From positions 2,295,001 to 2,359,000 of the forward strand of contig CALZFC010000004.1 in assembly GCA_945643635.1 (NCBI GenBank): DNA of 64,000 nucleotides. Reading direction: 5' to 3'. Positions 23,292 through 36,100 of the stretch are shown here, piece after piece (within the stretch, counting starts at the first letter, position 1; the number at the start of each line of letters is the position of its first letter). The notes beneath the pieces are model-generated. The model was given only the letters and a program-made list of their open reading frames with translations, did not search any database and was not told the DNA's origin. A program made the translations under genes and the position numbers. The stretch is from Allodiplogaster sudhausi. Lineage: Eukaryota; Nematoda; Chromadorea; Rhabditida; Diplogasteridae.

Positions 23292-26200
23292 TTACCAAGA
23301 TCTTGGACGCCAAAACACTAATTCTTGTATCACCATAAATGGCTGGCCGTTCTTGCATGTTGCACGGCAGCGCCCAGCTTCGTCAACGATGTTGATCATC
23401 TCGATTTCTTCTTGGTTGTAACCACGAGCAACCAAAAAATCGGCACACGAGTTTTGCCGGCAAGTTGCCTGGAAAAAGCGTGAGAGACAGAACGGAAGAC
23501 AATACTTTGAAGCATTCTGGGAAAATGCTTCGCGATTACATGACTCCAACCTTTGTGACATCATCTTTGCCTTCGCTGTAAGCATGCCACTCCCCGTCAG
23601 CGCTGTCGCAGTAGACGAAGGAAGAAATGGTCCCGCTTGCTGGGTCAGAATTGGCCTGTTAAAGTCGTCGATGTATTTTTAGGTAAGGACAAGAAAAAAT
23701 ACCCTATGTCTCCATTAGGTAAATTCGCGTGTTGAGTTATGTGAACGACATTGAGTTTTATGGTATATGAATATGGATCTTTTTCGTAATATATTCCCAT
23801 GACTTGATTTGAAAGAAGACTAACGCTCGCGATCATTCCGTTGCGACAGACGGCAAATATGACATGGTCACCAGATTCGTTCACAATAGAGTGATAGACA
23901 ATGTTGGAGAAATCTCCTCCGTTTAATTGTTCCAGCGCCGGGCACGCAGCCGAGACTGACTGGGTCGTCGCCAACTGATCGACTGGCAAGAACGGTCATT
24001 CAGACTGTTGAAAGGAATAGTTAAGAGCCCACTTGGCGTAGCACACGTTGACACGAAAAGCTCTTTGAGATTCCCGAATGGCTGCCACTTATTCGACAGG
24101 TCACAGAACACTTCTTCGGCCGGCACACGACGGCCTTCAGGCATGTCTGGCATCTAGGGGAGAGCATCCCTTCTCCCTGCTGCCTTTCTTTTCTGATACA
24201 AACTAACCGCTTTCTTACTTTTAGTAATATCCAGTAAAAAATCTAATCTTATTAGCACAAGCTGACTTACATAAGTGATGAATAAATCGCCAGGCGAACA
24301 CATTGACTGGCAGTTGGAGACGGCTGTGTATTCATCTTGGCAAAAGTAGCCTGAAAGTAGAATTTGATTGTTCTATTGGAATTAATTATAAGCTATGAAT
24401 ATCTCATCATTCCTTTATTACTTTCTTTTATTTTTAACTATAATCTGACCTGGTGGGCAGAGCGCAGAAATAACCTCCTTGCTAGTGCAGGCACAGTCGT
24501 CTAGTAAGTGCAATTGGGATTTTTTTTTTTGAAAATTATCAAAAAGCTGCTAAAATGGATCTGAGAAGTTTGAAGAATAAAAAAACATTAACCAGAGTAA
24601 GCACTCGTATTCTTAATTCTCATGATAAAGGATGAGCCAGGTTTTTGCTTGAATTTCCTTCTTAATCGAAAATAGAACGAAACTGACAGCACCCGACGGG
24701 TTTAGTCACTATCATATTATTCCTGTCGATGAAGCCGAGAAGTGCTGGGTTGCAGGTGACGGAATGAAGAATCGCTGACTGCTGGAAGAATAGAGTTTCA
24801 TGGAAAAGGAAACTGCATCTGTTAATAGATATAGTGCGAATTATCCGTACTTTATATCGTTAAAAATAATGAATATTCTTTATCTCTGCTGCTCTCCGAG
24901 TACTGACATCCTCATAGCGAAGCTGATAGCTGCGACAGTCCTTGATAGGGCAGCCGTGCTTGCCAAGTGAGCACGTGTTGACAAAGTTTTCTTCAGTCAC
25001 CACAGCGGTTTTCGAGTACTCCAGCATAGGGCACTTTTCACATGCGGTTTCTGTTAATCGTGGCCTGCTTAGTAATTTCGTATTGCCCAATAAAAAATCT
25101 TTTTTTTTACTTTTTAGTGTTATCACGAGGTTATTAATTTCCCTCTTTTGTCTCCATATATCTTCCCCAGAATTACCACTATTCCGAGGAGGATACATTT
25201 TCTACTTCAATGTTTTCTCAGCACAATTTGACCGTATAGCCTGGTTCTGACAAACTTACGTTCACGCACTTTTTACAAATTAAGAGAGCAAGCTATAAGA
25301 ATCAAGCAGGGCACTATGCATGCCTGCGCTAGGCGCAACTTAAAGGTTTTAGACCAAAGGGATGGGGTCAGATGGCCCCTCTGGTCTGTACCAAGTTTTC
25401 AACAAAATTATTTTTCAAAAATTTTCCCTTTAAGAAACGATGAAAGTAAGGTAAAATTTTGAAACAGCATAACTTTTTACACCATGAATATTTTTTCAAT
25501 TTTTTTATTTCCTGAATGTTTGTTGTATGTTCACGAACAAATAAAGGAACCATGATCATAACTCAAAAATTTCATTTTCATGACGAAATCGCACATGAGC
25601 CCCTAATTTTGTTTTTCGATTACCCTGATTTTTTTAAGGATAAGAATGAATACTATAGAACATTAAAAACTGTTTAATCTATATCTTTTCCACTTCGCTT
25701 TGAGGTGCCGCAGTATCGCACTATTTGCTTGAATAGTGGATACTGCCGCGGGCCTGCGTTGTTGTTCGGTTAACTTTGACCTCAGATTGGCGATGTGAGG
25801 ACAATACAATGAAGCTAATGAAATGCAAAATACCATTTCGAACAATATTGCTCTCAGATAAAAAATTATGGAGTTTTCGGTGCGAAAATTCATTTTTACG
25901 ATATTAGTGCACTCCGAAAAATTTCCAATAACTCATTCAGCAGGCAATACATCCAGATACATAGAGATGGCGAAGCCATTACGACAAATTCTTGTAGAGC
26001 AGAAAATCTACGTTACGTAGTTCATTATGTTTTCCATTTGGGTTCCCTAACGTTAGCTATAATTATTTTTACTATGCTACATCACACAAAATGCACATTC
26101 ACCTAATCCTTCGCTGTTTTTGGCACTCTTGCATCGACACCTGCAGATTATTTCAATTACAAATACGTGAGAATATTTCTCAGTTGGCATTGTTTGAACA

Positions 26201-29200
26201 GAACTAACTTGTACTTTTCACAACATTAAAAATATCAATAGAGACCTGCGAAATCATGGATCCGAAAATGATTATACCGAAGATAATTGGAAGTTGCATA
26301 GCTCAACCTTCCTCGGGAACAAGCTGTATGAAAAAACAAGGATTAAGAAATAGAAGAAATCCCTAATCATGACTTCAACAGACTGTTTCCTACACGAAGA
26401 AAGATGAAAATGCGAAGAGAGGGTTGAATACACGAAACGCCCTTATATGCATGTCTCGATTCAGCAGCGCCCTCCAAATGGCGAAGCCATTTCATTGCTT
26501 TTCATACAGAGAAGACGCAATTTGGGATGTATTAAACTGCCTGAAATTACACATTGAACAAGAAAACGACTTTCGCCAACGGAAGCAAAAGTTAGACAGA
26601 ACGTCATTATTTTTCGGTCTTCTGCCTACATTTCCAAAAATATATGCCTCACAGTTTTTCTTTTTCTTTTAGGTTGTCTCAGATCCGATACATCATCGAG
26701 TGCTGCCAAATAAAGGAAATCATGCGAATGTGAATCGCCGACAATGCCATTTGATATATTTTTGTCGGGATGACCTCGTACATCCCTTTATATGGATGGA
26801 CTGAGAACGAACACTTCCAGTTCCAACTTGACATTCTGAGAGAAGTCAAGCAAGTTCTTTTTTTTTTTAAGAAAACCGTTGAGAAAGCGAAAGCATTTCT
26901 TATCCAGACTCATCGGGACACTGTCAAACGTCGCTTAGTGAAATGGGATGTACGATGATGAAGTGAAATGAAACACTCCTTTATCGGGGTCGATCTTTTC
27001 TCTTCGTTGTGTGCCCTTATCGTTTTCGCCTCCCGAATGGAATGGAATCAACGTGTACGGAAAGTAGGGCTTCCATGATAAAACGATATTCGGGAGCTGA
27101 ATTGTGAAAGCGAGAGAGAGAGAGAGCGAGAGAGAGCGAGAGAGAGATACGCGAGAGGGACACGGAGAGGAATGCTTTTTATTGACGAAATAGCCACATG
27201 GCTGCGGTGGTCCACGTCATTACGAAGCCACATTTATATCTGAAACTCTTTTTCAACGAGCTTTACGCAAACTGTAAGATCCACTATTCGCCTCTCTCTG
27301 TTTCGGGCCGTTCTACTTGACGCGAAACTAAATCTTTCAAATTTGTTGCCCTAACGGATTACTCCGACGTACTCTGCTGCTACGACCCGGTCTTGCTTTT
27401 CCTCTCTCGTAATTTCTGCATATTTGCATCCTCTCACAACGCCACAATATTCATTCTTGGCTTCTATCTGATAGAATATTCATTACCGCTATAGCCGCTA
27501 TAGCCGAGTCCCCTGGCCGCTGAGCCGTACTGCGGTACAGTGAAAATCGTTATTGCTAAAGTTAGGGACACCCCAATTGAAACCATAATGAAGTACGTAA
27601 CGCTGAATTTTTTTCTTATCTACAAGCATGGTCTCGAGATTTCTATGTATCTGGATTGTATTGCCTGCTGAATCAGTTATTGGACATTTTTTGGAGTGCA
27701 CAAAAATCGTAAAAATGAATTTTAGCACCGAAAACTCCATTTCTGGAATTTTTTATCTGAAAGCAATATTGCTCGAAATTGTATTTTGCATTTCATTAGC
27801 TACATTTTATTGTCCTCGCATCACCAATCTGATCTAATAGTTAGCCGAATAACAACGCAGGCTTGCGGCAGTACCCACTATTCGAACCAATAGTGCGATA
27901 CTGCGGGGACCTTCCAGCGAAGTGGAAAAGATGCAGATTTAACATTAATGCTCAATAGTATTCCATTCTTATCTAGCTGACAAATGAGAGTAAGGCACCT
28001 AACTGATCGAAAAACCAGCAAAATTAAATGAAAAAAGTTATGCTGTTTTAACAATCTTTCTTGAAGGGAAAATTAAAAAAAAAGAATAATTATTGTGTTG
28101 AAAACTTGTTACAGATCATTGGGGGCATATATGTACATATGACCCCATCCCTGTGGTCTATAACCATCATCTTGCATCTAGGGCAAGTTCAGTATGACTC
28201 ATACAGATAGGCTCTCTTAAATTAATAAACAAATATTTAGAAATATGAAATGAACAGACCGGCCTTGCAGAAAACGCTGGCTCGATCCGGAAAAGAGACG
28301 GGCGGAGCGGAGTCGTCTTCGAAGACGGCCGGAGTCTTAAAGGCGCACGTCAGCTCGCCCGTAACCGGCTGAGGCGAACCGGAGGACTGAAGGAGAAGGG
28401 AGAGAGAGAGAGAGAGCAGAGAAAGGGCAAGCTATGCGAAAGATACAAAGTAAGCTGAGGCGAGAGAGACAAGGAAGCGAAGATGAGAAAGACAAAAAGA
28501 CAGAGAGAGTGAAAAGAGAGGGATATTGCGGAGAGAGAGATTGTGAAGCGAGAAGAGAGATCATTTCACTTACATCGTAGGCGAAGAGCCTTCCGCTCGT
28601 GCACGTGGCCGTCTTGCATGAACCGGTCAACGTCCTCGAAAGAAGATCGTCATCCGTGCAATAAAAGGCGTCGCCGCCGCATGTCGCCGCCTCAGGCACC
28701 TTGCAGGAAAGACTGCTTTCCCAAGTGGATTTGTATTTCTCTCTAATAGATCGATAACTTGTTCCTTCTTTTTTTAACAGGTTTTGTTGACCAACAAACA
28801 ATAAAACCTACTGTACAGGAAGTAAACGCAATCACATTTACACTTTTGATGAGACTGAACTTACTTAGACAAATTGTCTTGTCTAGCAAACAAATTGACA
28901 TTGCTCTAAGGGTCCGGGACGCCTGGAAGCAAAAAACCCAACGGATTTAGAAAAGTGAGCTCACACCTTGTAGACAACGTCGTTGCACTTGTCGCAGAGC
29001 GGCGCAGTGGTAGTAGTCAACGAAGTCGTTGTTGTGGACAAAGCAGTTGTTGTCTCTGGAGGCGGCCTGAATGTCAACGAATTCGATGAAGAAGAGCAAA
29101 TAAAACTCGGATACTCTCCGATTATTGTGAAAAATACAAGAAAACTTCCCGAAGCAGTTTCATTCGATATAACATACAATATAGTGGAATAAAACTGATT

Positions 29201-29377
29201 AGTTAATAAAGAAATCTGAAGAAAAAGGCAAGAGCTAATGGTAAGTAGGCTTATCTATGTTATCCTAAAATGAAACCTCATGGTGGACGGGTGCGTGGGC
29301 TGCATGGCCATACACGCAAAGGCAACCGTGACTGTCGCGGCAGCGTTGAGGGCGAGCGGAAGAAGTCGGCGGTTCAT
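23292..29377 (-). CDS. Secreted Cys-rich protein with C6/DUF281-like repeats, 480 aa
   Basis: Twelve exons in full phase agreement: 29377-29277, 29066-28967, 28699-28574, 28386-28260, 25050-24908, 24781-24688, 24500-24450, 24350-24271, 24153-23994, 23982-23804, 23655-23551, 23468-23292 (TAA). The N terminus (MNRRLLPLALNAAATVTVAF) is a good signal peptide. A short Thr-rich linker follows, then Cys-rich units of the pattern CxxC...C...C, for example CDKCNDVVYK with SCKTATCTSG, CEKCPMLEYSK with HGCPIKDC, and CPALEQLNGG with later VYCDSADGEW. No membrane helix or GPI-type tail is visible, so secretion is expected. The pattern recalls the nematode-expanded C6 domain; its molecular role is unknown. 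The donor of the tenth exon is my best choice among two. Intron 4 (25,051-28,259) is unusually long and contains a foldback element. Confidence 0.85.
25345..28167. mobile_element. Foldback element with arms of about 0.55-0.63 kb
   Basis: 25,345-25,975 and 27,640-28,167 are inverted copies of each other. Examples are gggatggggtca near 25,358 against tgaccccatccc at 28,139, and the attgcctgctgaa block near 27,655 against ttcagcaggcaat near 25,937. The 1.66 kb centre is not palindromic and includes a candidate start exon (26,246-26,323) and a GA array at 27,112-27,150. No transposase frame was recognised. Confidence 0.8.
26103..26323 (-). other. Candidate alternative first exon with signal peptide
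   Basis: On the minus strand a trans-splice-like site (tttttcatacag, ending at 26,324) is followed after 24 nt by an ATG at 26,299 that reads MQLPIIFGIIIFGSMISQ, a strong signal peptide. It is spliced at 26,245 to a second exon, 26,140-26,103 (VSMQECQKQRRI). The exit phase (2) does not fit the next known exon at 25,050 (entry phase 1). It is therefore either an internal small gene with unseen exons or the head of a gene carried by the foldback element. Confidence 0.4.
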
Positions 29378-29383
29378 TGATTG

Positions 29384-29385
29384 CT
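29384..29385 (-). promoter_or_regulatory. Probable spliced-leader acceptor of the secreted protein gene
   Basis: On the minus strand ctttaattag lies six bases before the start codon at 29,377. It supports the chosen ATG, since a cis-spliced upstream exon is not needed. Confidence 0.5.
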
Positions 29386-29399
29386 AATTAAAGGAAGAG

Positions 29400-31430
29400 G
29401 AACAATGCTAACGTCTTATTGAATATGAATAACTTCAACAATAGTAAATAAATTCTTTGGATTCACTAGCGGATCAAACACCTTGAGGGGGAATAAAGGA
29501 ATGGGAGCCCTAATGCGTTCCTTTTATATTTGGTTGAAGATGTTCGTTCGTTGAGCGCTGACAGGCAAGGTTGATGATTGAGTGAGAGGGTAAGTGAGGA
29601 AAAGTGATTAAGCTGGAACTGGTGACACTAAAAGAAAACTACGATTGCGGAGACAGCCGACAATCATATTCAAAAAAGAAGCTTGGCTCTGCTCGAACAG
29701 GTTGGACCAGGCGGCAAGGCGGAGACCTTAAGTGGAGAACGGGTAAAACGTTCGGTGGCGGATAGATTGAAATAAAATAAAGTGGGCGAGACACTAACTG
29801 GTGAATCTTCGTCCTCCGACTTCCCGATGTGCCTAGTGTCGAACTGCTTTGTGCTTTAAATGTGCTCACTCCATAAATGTGCAAGAAATTAAACTTAATT
29901 CTATTTGAATTTTCCTGACTTTTGTAAAAAAAAAGCGCGAATTCAAAGTTGAGTTTTTGGTTCCTTTAGTTGCTAAAATTCACCGCTTCCTTTTTGAACA
30001 TCAGCGCGGCGCATTAAATTTACATTCAAACAGCAGATGAGAAGCAAATTTCGCGGGCTTCCTTGCTACATATAAATGTTTTTTCTTATTATCGTTGAAG
30101 CTTTCATAATCTGCTTTATTATCATCTCTGACTAAGCAGGTACATATGTATGTATTTAAATAGATGAAGCAACGATATCATAATTGTAGACATAGAATAA
30201 GCGAAAAGATATTTCTCATTAACAGTCATCAAATCTGTAAATGATATGTCACATCTGTAAATGATAGAGTGGAGATGCAGCAGATCCGGCTAATAGCCGG
30301 CTAATTGCGTGTGAAAGAGGACAAGAGAGAGAGAGAGAGAGAGAAGGATAGAGTGAAGGATAGAGAGAGATTTAGGTTTTCTTTGAAAAAGGCTGCGGTA
30401 GGTATGAAAGTTTGAGCGCTTTCTCTTTCTCTTCCGCTTCCTGTTTCCCTTCCTCTTTCCCTTTCCCTTCCTCTTTCTCGTTCTCTACTCTTTCTCTTCT
30501 CTTTCTCTTTCTCTTTCTCTTTCTCTTTCTCTTTCTGTTTCTCTTTCTCTTTCCCTTTCTCTTTCTCTTTCTCTTTTTCTCCCTCTTCTGTTTCCCCTTA
30601 TCTTTCTCTCGCTTTCTTGGGGAGATGGGGGTGCGAGATTCCGTGGACAGTCATGTTTGAAATAGCGGTTGACCCAAGCGAAGCTTTGGGCGGCGCAAGC
30701 AAAAGGCGAGCTGCAAACACTGCAGTCGCGCATCTAGCAGATCCATTTGAACTTGTCGAAACGTACGTATCTTCCATTAGGAATGTAATTCGCATGCGTC
30801 GACTGCAAGAGATGCTTATTTGTCAACCCTTTTGTTTCTCAAATCTTTAATTTCTCAATATTTTCTACAAATATGTTATGTCTTTGTTTTTTAAAGCCAC
30901 AAATAGTACATTTAAAATCGAAAAAGAGAAGTGGAAGCGTAAATGGAGCACAAGCCAATTGACCGGCAGAAAACACGTGATAACAGTAGAGCGTGCAAAG
31001 TGTATACTAGAGGGAATTACCAGAAAAAAAGACATTAGGAGCAGAGCTAGCAGACGATCGAGAGAGAGAGAGGGTGGCAGAAAAATAAGAAAAGTAAGCG
31101 AGATCCTCATAGATCGCGCCATATGCGCTTCCTTTCGCGGCGCGCGAATTCGGCTTCCGCGCCGCGTGCCTGCAACGCGTTCCACTTCGCGTCTCGCGAC
31201 TCCTGACAAGAAATCAAATGATTACGGTATTTTCAAATATTTACTACCGTGTTGCGTTTTGGAGAGCCAATTATTGTAAAACAAAGCACATTAAAGTATC
31301 GCTCAAGCCGGAATCGCTCGGCAAAGGAGCCAAGGGGCGGCTCTGCGCCGCGTGGACGAGGACCGATGAAGCTACAGAGAAATAGGCGAGTTTAGGTGTC
31401 GATTGCATACCGTAATCTTAGTACCGTAAG
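29400..31430. other. Intergenic: promoter side of the secreted gene, hexamer array, CpG-rich patch
   Basis: No gene seen. It contains a GA tract (30,325-30,345), a (TTTCTC)n-type array (30,411-30,605), an ACATATGTA palindrome near 30,142 and a conspicuously CpG-rich 80 bp patch at about 31,125-31,205 (gcgcg/cgcggcg) unlike the rest of the window. Confidence 0.5.
30411..30605. repeat. (CTTTCT)n hexamer microsatellite
   Basis: About 190 bp of ctttct/ctttcc units with few interruptions. It gives spurious low-complexity frames on both strands. Confidence 0.9.
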
Positions 31431-31435
31431 AAATC

Positions 31436-32289
31436 TTACTTTGGCATGTTGATATCGAGCCAGAAGTCATCGATTGGACTCTTGCGAGGATTCAGCGATT
31501 TCCCATCGTCTTCCGGTCGTGATGACTTCACCTTCTGGAGTAAAGCGCAGGATTCGTATTGATCTCACATTCTCATCTCTCTCTTTGCTTCTCTCGCCTC
31601 TCTCTCTCTCAATGCTTCTCTCTCCTCTCCCCACTCTCTGTCCCAACCAGAATCTGTCTCGTTGCTTCTGCGTGGGGTCCAGCCAGGAGGTCAGCGATCA
31701 CCAGATCATCGTCGTAGAGGCGGTCAAATCGAAAGGAAAGAAAATTAACAAAAATCCGGTGACCAAAGTTAGTGCTGAAGAAGAACGGGCAAAAGAAGAA
31801 GAAAATTGCACTCACCTTTCATTAATCTCTTCGAGATCCTTACCGTGCCATTGAAGCGCTTCCTTAGCCTAGAATATTTTAGAAACATTTTGCTGTTCGA
31901 GAGACATGTAATGTTGAAAACTTGAGGTAGAGAGCGAGAGATGGACGCAGAGATAGAGAGATAGAGAGAGAGAACAACAGAGAAAATATGCACGGCAAGC
32001 AACCCACCTGCTCAACGGTGAGAATATTTATATCCGGTACTAGTAACGGATATTTTGTGCATCCAAATAATAGCTTTCATGTGGTCCAAGTAAAAAAATT
32101 AATACAACATTCAAAGGCACCTTCTTATTTGCTCCTTTGCCTTTGGCTGACAGCTCCTCTTGGGAGGCCTGATCGAAAGGGAAGCATGAAGTAAAATAAG
32201 GAATCGAAAGAGGAGAAAACATAGTTTCAGAAAACAAAATAAAACAGAACCTAGAAAGATATGGAGGAGGGCGAGGAAGAACGGGGAAT

Positions 32290-32330
<41 letters not shown>

Positions 32331-32541
32331 AGATATAAACAGATAGAAAACGAGAGACAGAGATAGAGAGATACAGCGAGGAGTGACAGACAGATAGAGT
32401 GCCATCTCCACCCACCTCGACCGTGTCCATGTGATCATCTGCCAAGATGGCTGCCGCCCACTGGCAGAACGCAGCGTCGCACTGAAGTCGATCCCCGTAG
32501 TTGCCCGAGAAGAACTGCATCACTGCCAGCTTCACTTGCAT
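31436..32541 (-). CDS. Small protein of unknown function, 150 aa
   Basis: Five phase-consistent exons: 32541-32416, 32168-32121, 31868-31816, 31774-31648, 31534-31436 (TAA). The ATG lies three bases after tttctttgag, which could be a trans-splice site. I do not recognise the family. The protein starts MQVKLAVMQFFSGNYGDR, continues with a helical region (QWAAAILADD), a Lys-rich stretch (AKGKGANKK), DRLYDDDLVIADLLAGP, and ends DDFWLDINMPK. There is no signal peptide or membrane helix. Two further minus-strand segments upstream look like lost exons: 32,990-32,924 (RFLPEFVREVLARQW) and 32,715-32,610 (PVWEDVLADN, stop TGA, LVTAEMLTVLRND). It may be the 3' remnant of a longer gene or of the neighbouring receptor gene. 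Confidence 0.5.
32294..32330. repeat. (GA)n microsatellite in intron 1 of the small gene
   Basis: Uninterrupted gaga run of about 36 bp within the intron 32,169-32,415, which is almost wholly purine-rich on the plus strand. Confidence 0.9.
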
Positions 32542-33141
32542 CGCCTCAAAGAAACTTAATTATTATGTAAGATTTTTTCGTTGTTTAATTATAAGATGTT
32601 CTCATGTACTGTCGAGGTCTGCCTCATCGTTCCGCAGCACTGTTAACATCTCAGCGGTCACCAGTCAGTTGTCTGCCAAAACATCCTCCCAAACGGGCCC
32701 CACCCTCGCGGCTCCCTAGTCCTTTCTTCCCCACTCTCTTTCTATCCACAATAAGAAGCTGAATATGTTCCACGCATTATATTGAAGCCAGAACGTGGAC
32801 TTGCATATATTCTAAATGTTACAAGCCAAATCCTTCGATGTTTGCTCCTGTTACAGAATACCAGAAATACAAAGCGATGCCTAACAGTGATAGCGTCGAG
32901 TGGAGTGATGCCAGGAAGCTTACGTTTTTCCAAGTACTCGACGGTCCATTGACGCGCGAGAACCTCCCGCACGAACTCGGGCAGGAAACGCTATCAATTT
33001 GTAGCTTGCTTCTTTAAACAAAGCCATAGTATGAATTTACGCACATTCTAAATGCGTTGGATGCACATATGTATGTACATATGAAAATTTACAAGTATAC
33101 TTTTTAAAAAGAAAAATTGATAAACCTTTATGGAGAGTCAT

Positions 33142-33147
33142 TTTATT
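33142..33147 (-). terminator. Poly(A) signal AATAAA of adhesion-receptor-like gene
   Basis: AATAAA on the minus strand 42 bp after the stop codon at 33,189. Confidence 0.5.
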
Positions 33148-33188
33148 TGCTGCTAAATATTGCCTATGTCTTTTAATTCAAAACATTC

Positions 33189-36100
33189 TCATGCCTTTGC
33201 ACGGGGATCAAAGTTGAATGGACGCGGTAATGTGAGTAGCGGGCCGTCGTCAGGGAAGTGCTCGAGGAGGGCCGGAGGCAGATCGGAGCCAAACTGTGAA
33301 TATTTTTCTAAATTTAATTTCGACGCTAAAATAGATTACAAAACAGCGTGAATGAATGAATACCTTCTTGTTGCATAACGCGTTGCGTGATTCAACTTTG
33401 CATCGTTCCTCGTCGCGCGCCCGCTCTTCTGCACGTTTGTTCTCCTCGCGCAGCTTGACATACGCTTTCGGGCGATACTGCGCGAACGTCTCTTCCCTGA
33501 ATCAGGGAGCAGTTTTGCAGAATGCTGACTATTGCAAGGCTAACAAAAATTTCATAAAATAACTCTTGTACACTCCCATTTCCATCTCCACTGACCGATT
33601 CCAAAAGTTGATGACATTGAGCATTGGCGCCCACCGCTCTGGCAGGAACAGCATCGCTGCTATCGACGCAAACTTGTAAATCTACAACTCAAAAAGAAAT
33701 CATGTGCCTTTATATGTTTTTAGTATATAATAATTGTTTTTTATTATAACTGCAAAAGAAATCAACATTTGTAGAATGATAAATGAAGAAGAACTTACAT
33801 CTGTCGTGATGACCGTTTGTAGAATTCCGACAAATGAGTTGATCCCAGAGACCACGAGAAGCAGCCTTTTTAATTAGGATATTTTTAATAATTCAATTTT
33901 TATATTTCTTATTTTTGAATTATTTCCCTGAAGGCCTATGGGCCAAATTAAGTTAATTAGCTTAAAAAATTTATATATAACCCGGACCATTTGGTTGAAC
34001 TTGTTTGGCGGTCATTGTCGAAGAGAAGCGCGGCAGTCGTAGCGCACTGGAGGAGCGGGCCGACGGCGCAGAAGAGGAGATTGCGGCGGACCTCGAATGG
34101 AGTGACTGGGGGGACAATTCTGTGCCAGATGTGAATTGTTCAACCGATTGCTACATTTGAACTCCGCTTCCTCCAATTCGCTCACCATCGCGACGTTTTC
34201 CTTTTCGAAGGGACGATTCCACTCGAAGAAGTTGTCCATTCGGAGACGCATCATGAAGCGCTGAAGGAACTTAATTTTACTGCCTCGTCAAACAAGTAAT
34301 TAGATTAATTTGCGCAAGCTTTTTTTGTGTCGCAAAATAAAACATTTTTTCTTTCTTATGCTTTGCTCAGTTTAATTTACTCTGTTATGGAACTGCACGG
34401 CCAGCTCGCGAAAGGCAGAGGCGAGGAGAGCGAGCAGGACGAGAATGGTGACGATCATTGCAGGCTGGGAGGAGGTGTCGAAGGAGCCTGAGCATTCATC
34501 ACTCTCACTTCCTCTCTCCCTCTCTTCCCCTATCTCTCATTCTCCCACTCGCCCTCTTCTTTCTCTCACGCATTCTGCCCTCTCTATTCTCTCCCATTTC
34601 TCTGTTGCTCGTTCACATATTCGGGCTTCATCTCACACCTTTTCCTTCGTACTTCCTTCGCTCACTCTCTCTCTTCCTCTCTTTCTCTCTTACCAGTGCT
34701 GCTCCATAGCGTCGGCGCGTCCCAGCAGCTCGCCACTACTGCAGCCGTAATTCCGAGTGCAATTGCATATGAGAGCCCCATTCGAACCTGCAAATACTAT
34801 ATTGATTCAGTATAGATTGATTTATACATAATTACTGAACCCTCCCCCCTCTTTCCTGGTGCCCCACTCATCGATTTCTCTCTCTCTCTTTCTCTTTCCC
34901 TCTCCCTCTCCGTCTCCTCTCTCTCACCGACCGCATAGTCGAGCCGGAACGGCCGATACGCCCACTCGTTGATGACATTTCCGACGATGACGTCATAGAC
35001 GTGGCTCGCTTCGTTCAGCCAAAGTACTTGTGCTGCAGTTTAGCGATGTTTAAATGGATTCAAATTTCCCGCCAAAATTAAAAGATTTCTATAAATTGCC
35101 TGAAACGTAGCAGAAGATGATGAACGCGCCCCACACACGAGCGCCCACCTGAAATATGAAGAATGTTTCCTGCTTTTTATATGTTTTCTCAATCACAAAA
35201 GCAAAGTTACTAACTACTCTCTCCTCCTCCCTCCTTCTCGCACTCTCTCTCTCATTCTCTCTTAATTTCTCTCTTACGAAATCGCTCTCTTGCTATCTCT
35301 CTCACTGTGTCTGTCTCTTTCTACTCTTTCACTCTCTCGCTCTGCTCACCTGCTCTAGGTTGGCCTCATATGGTACGGTGAAGTAGAAGTTTAAACCGGC
35401 CACGATGGTCAGAAGAGCCGAGCGGTGTAGCTGGAAGTCTTCTTGTGGGCTCTGGAAGATTATGGAAAGAGAGGGAAAGAAAGAGGAGTAAGAAAGAGAG
35501 AAATGGAGCGATAGAAAGGGAGAAAAAGCAGAGAGAAATACATGATTTTACAAAGTTAACCTAATCATCATATGTGCTTCTAGTTTTGTCAGCTAGCAGG
35601 AGAGATTACAATGAGAGTGTTTCTAGAGAGGAAGATTAAGCCAGATTAGAAGTGACCGGCTAGGGTGGGGGAGAGAGAGAGAGCGAGGGCGAAAGAGAGC
35701 GAGAGAGAGAGAGAGAGAGAGCGCGCGAGAGAGAGAGAGAAAGGGCGTGAAAATACCCACTTCACATTCACCCATGAGGCCCGCCGCCACAGCTCGTATG
35801 ATCACAGAGACGGCTGTTGCTGCCGTTGCTCCGTGTGCAGAATATCTCAGAGCGACGGATACCTAGGTCTCTCATTGTACTCTCTTTCTATCACTCGCTT
35901 TCTCAAATCCTCTTCCTCAATCTCCACCTCTCTCTCTCTCTGTCTGTCTGTCTTCCTTTCCGTCTGTCTCTCTTTTTCATCATTTCACATTTGCGCGATG
36001 CTGCCGCCGTCTCAGCAACTCGCATTTCTCGAACATTGGGCCAGCCTCGCACTCGCAGTAGGCGCCGTCCACCTGAAGAGTCATTTCTCTCTCTCTCCCT

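Noticed and set aside
29639..29884. 81-codon minus frame upstream of the secreted gene
   Set aside because: Lies upstream of the trans-splice site of that gene, with no homology or splice partner.
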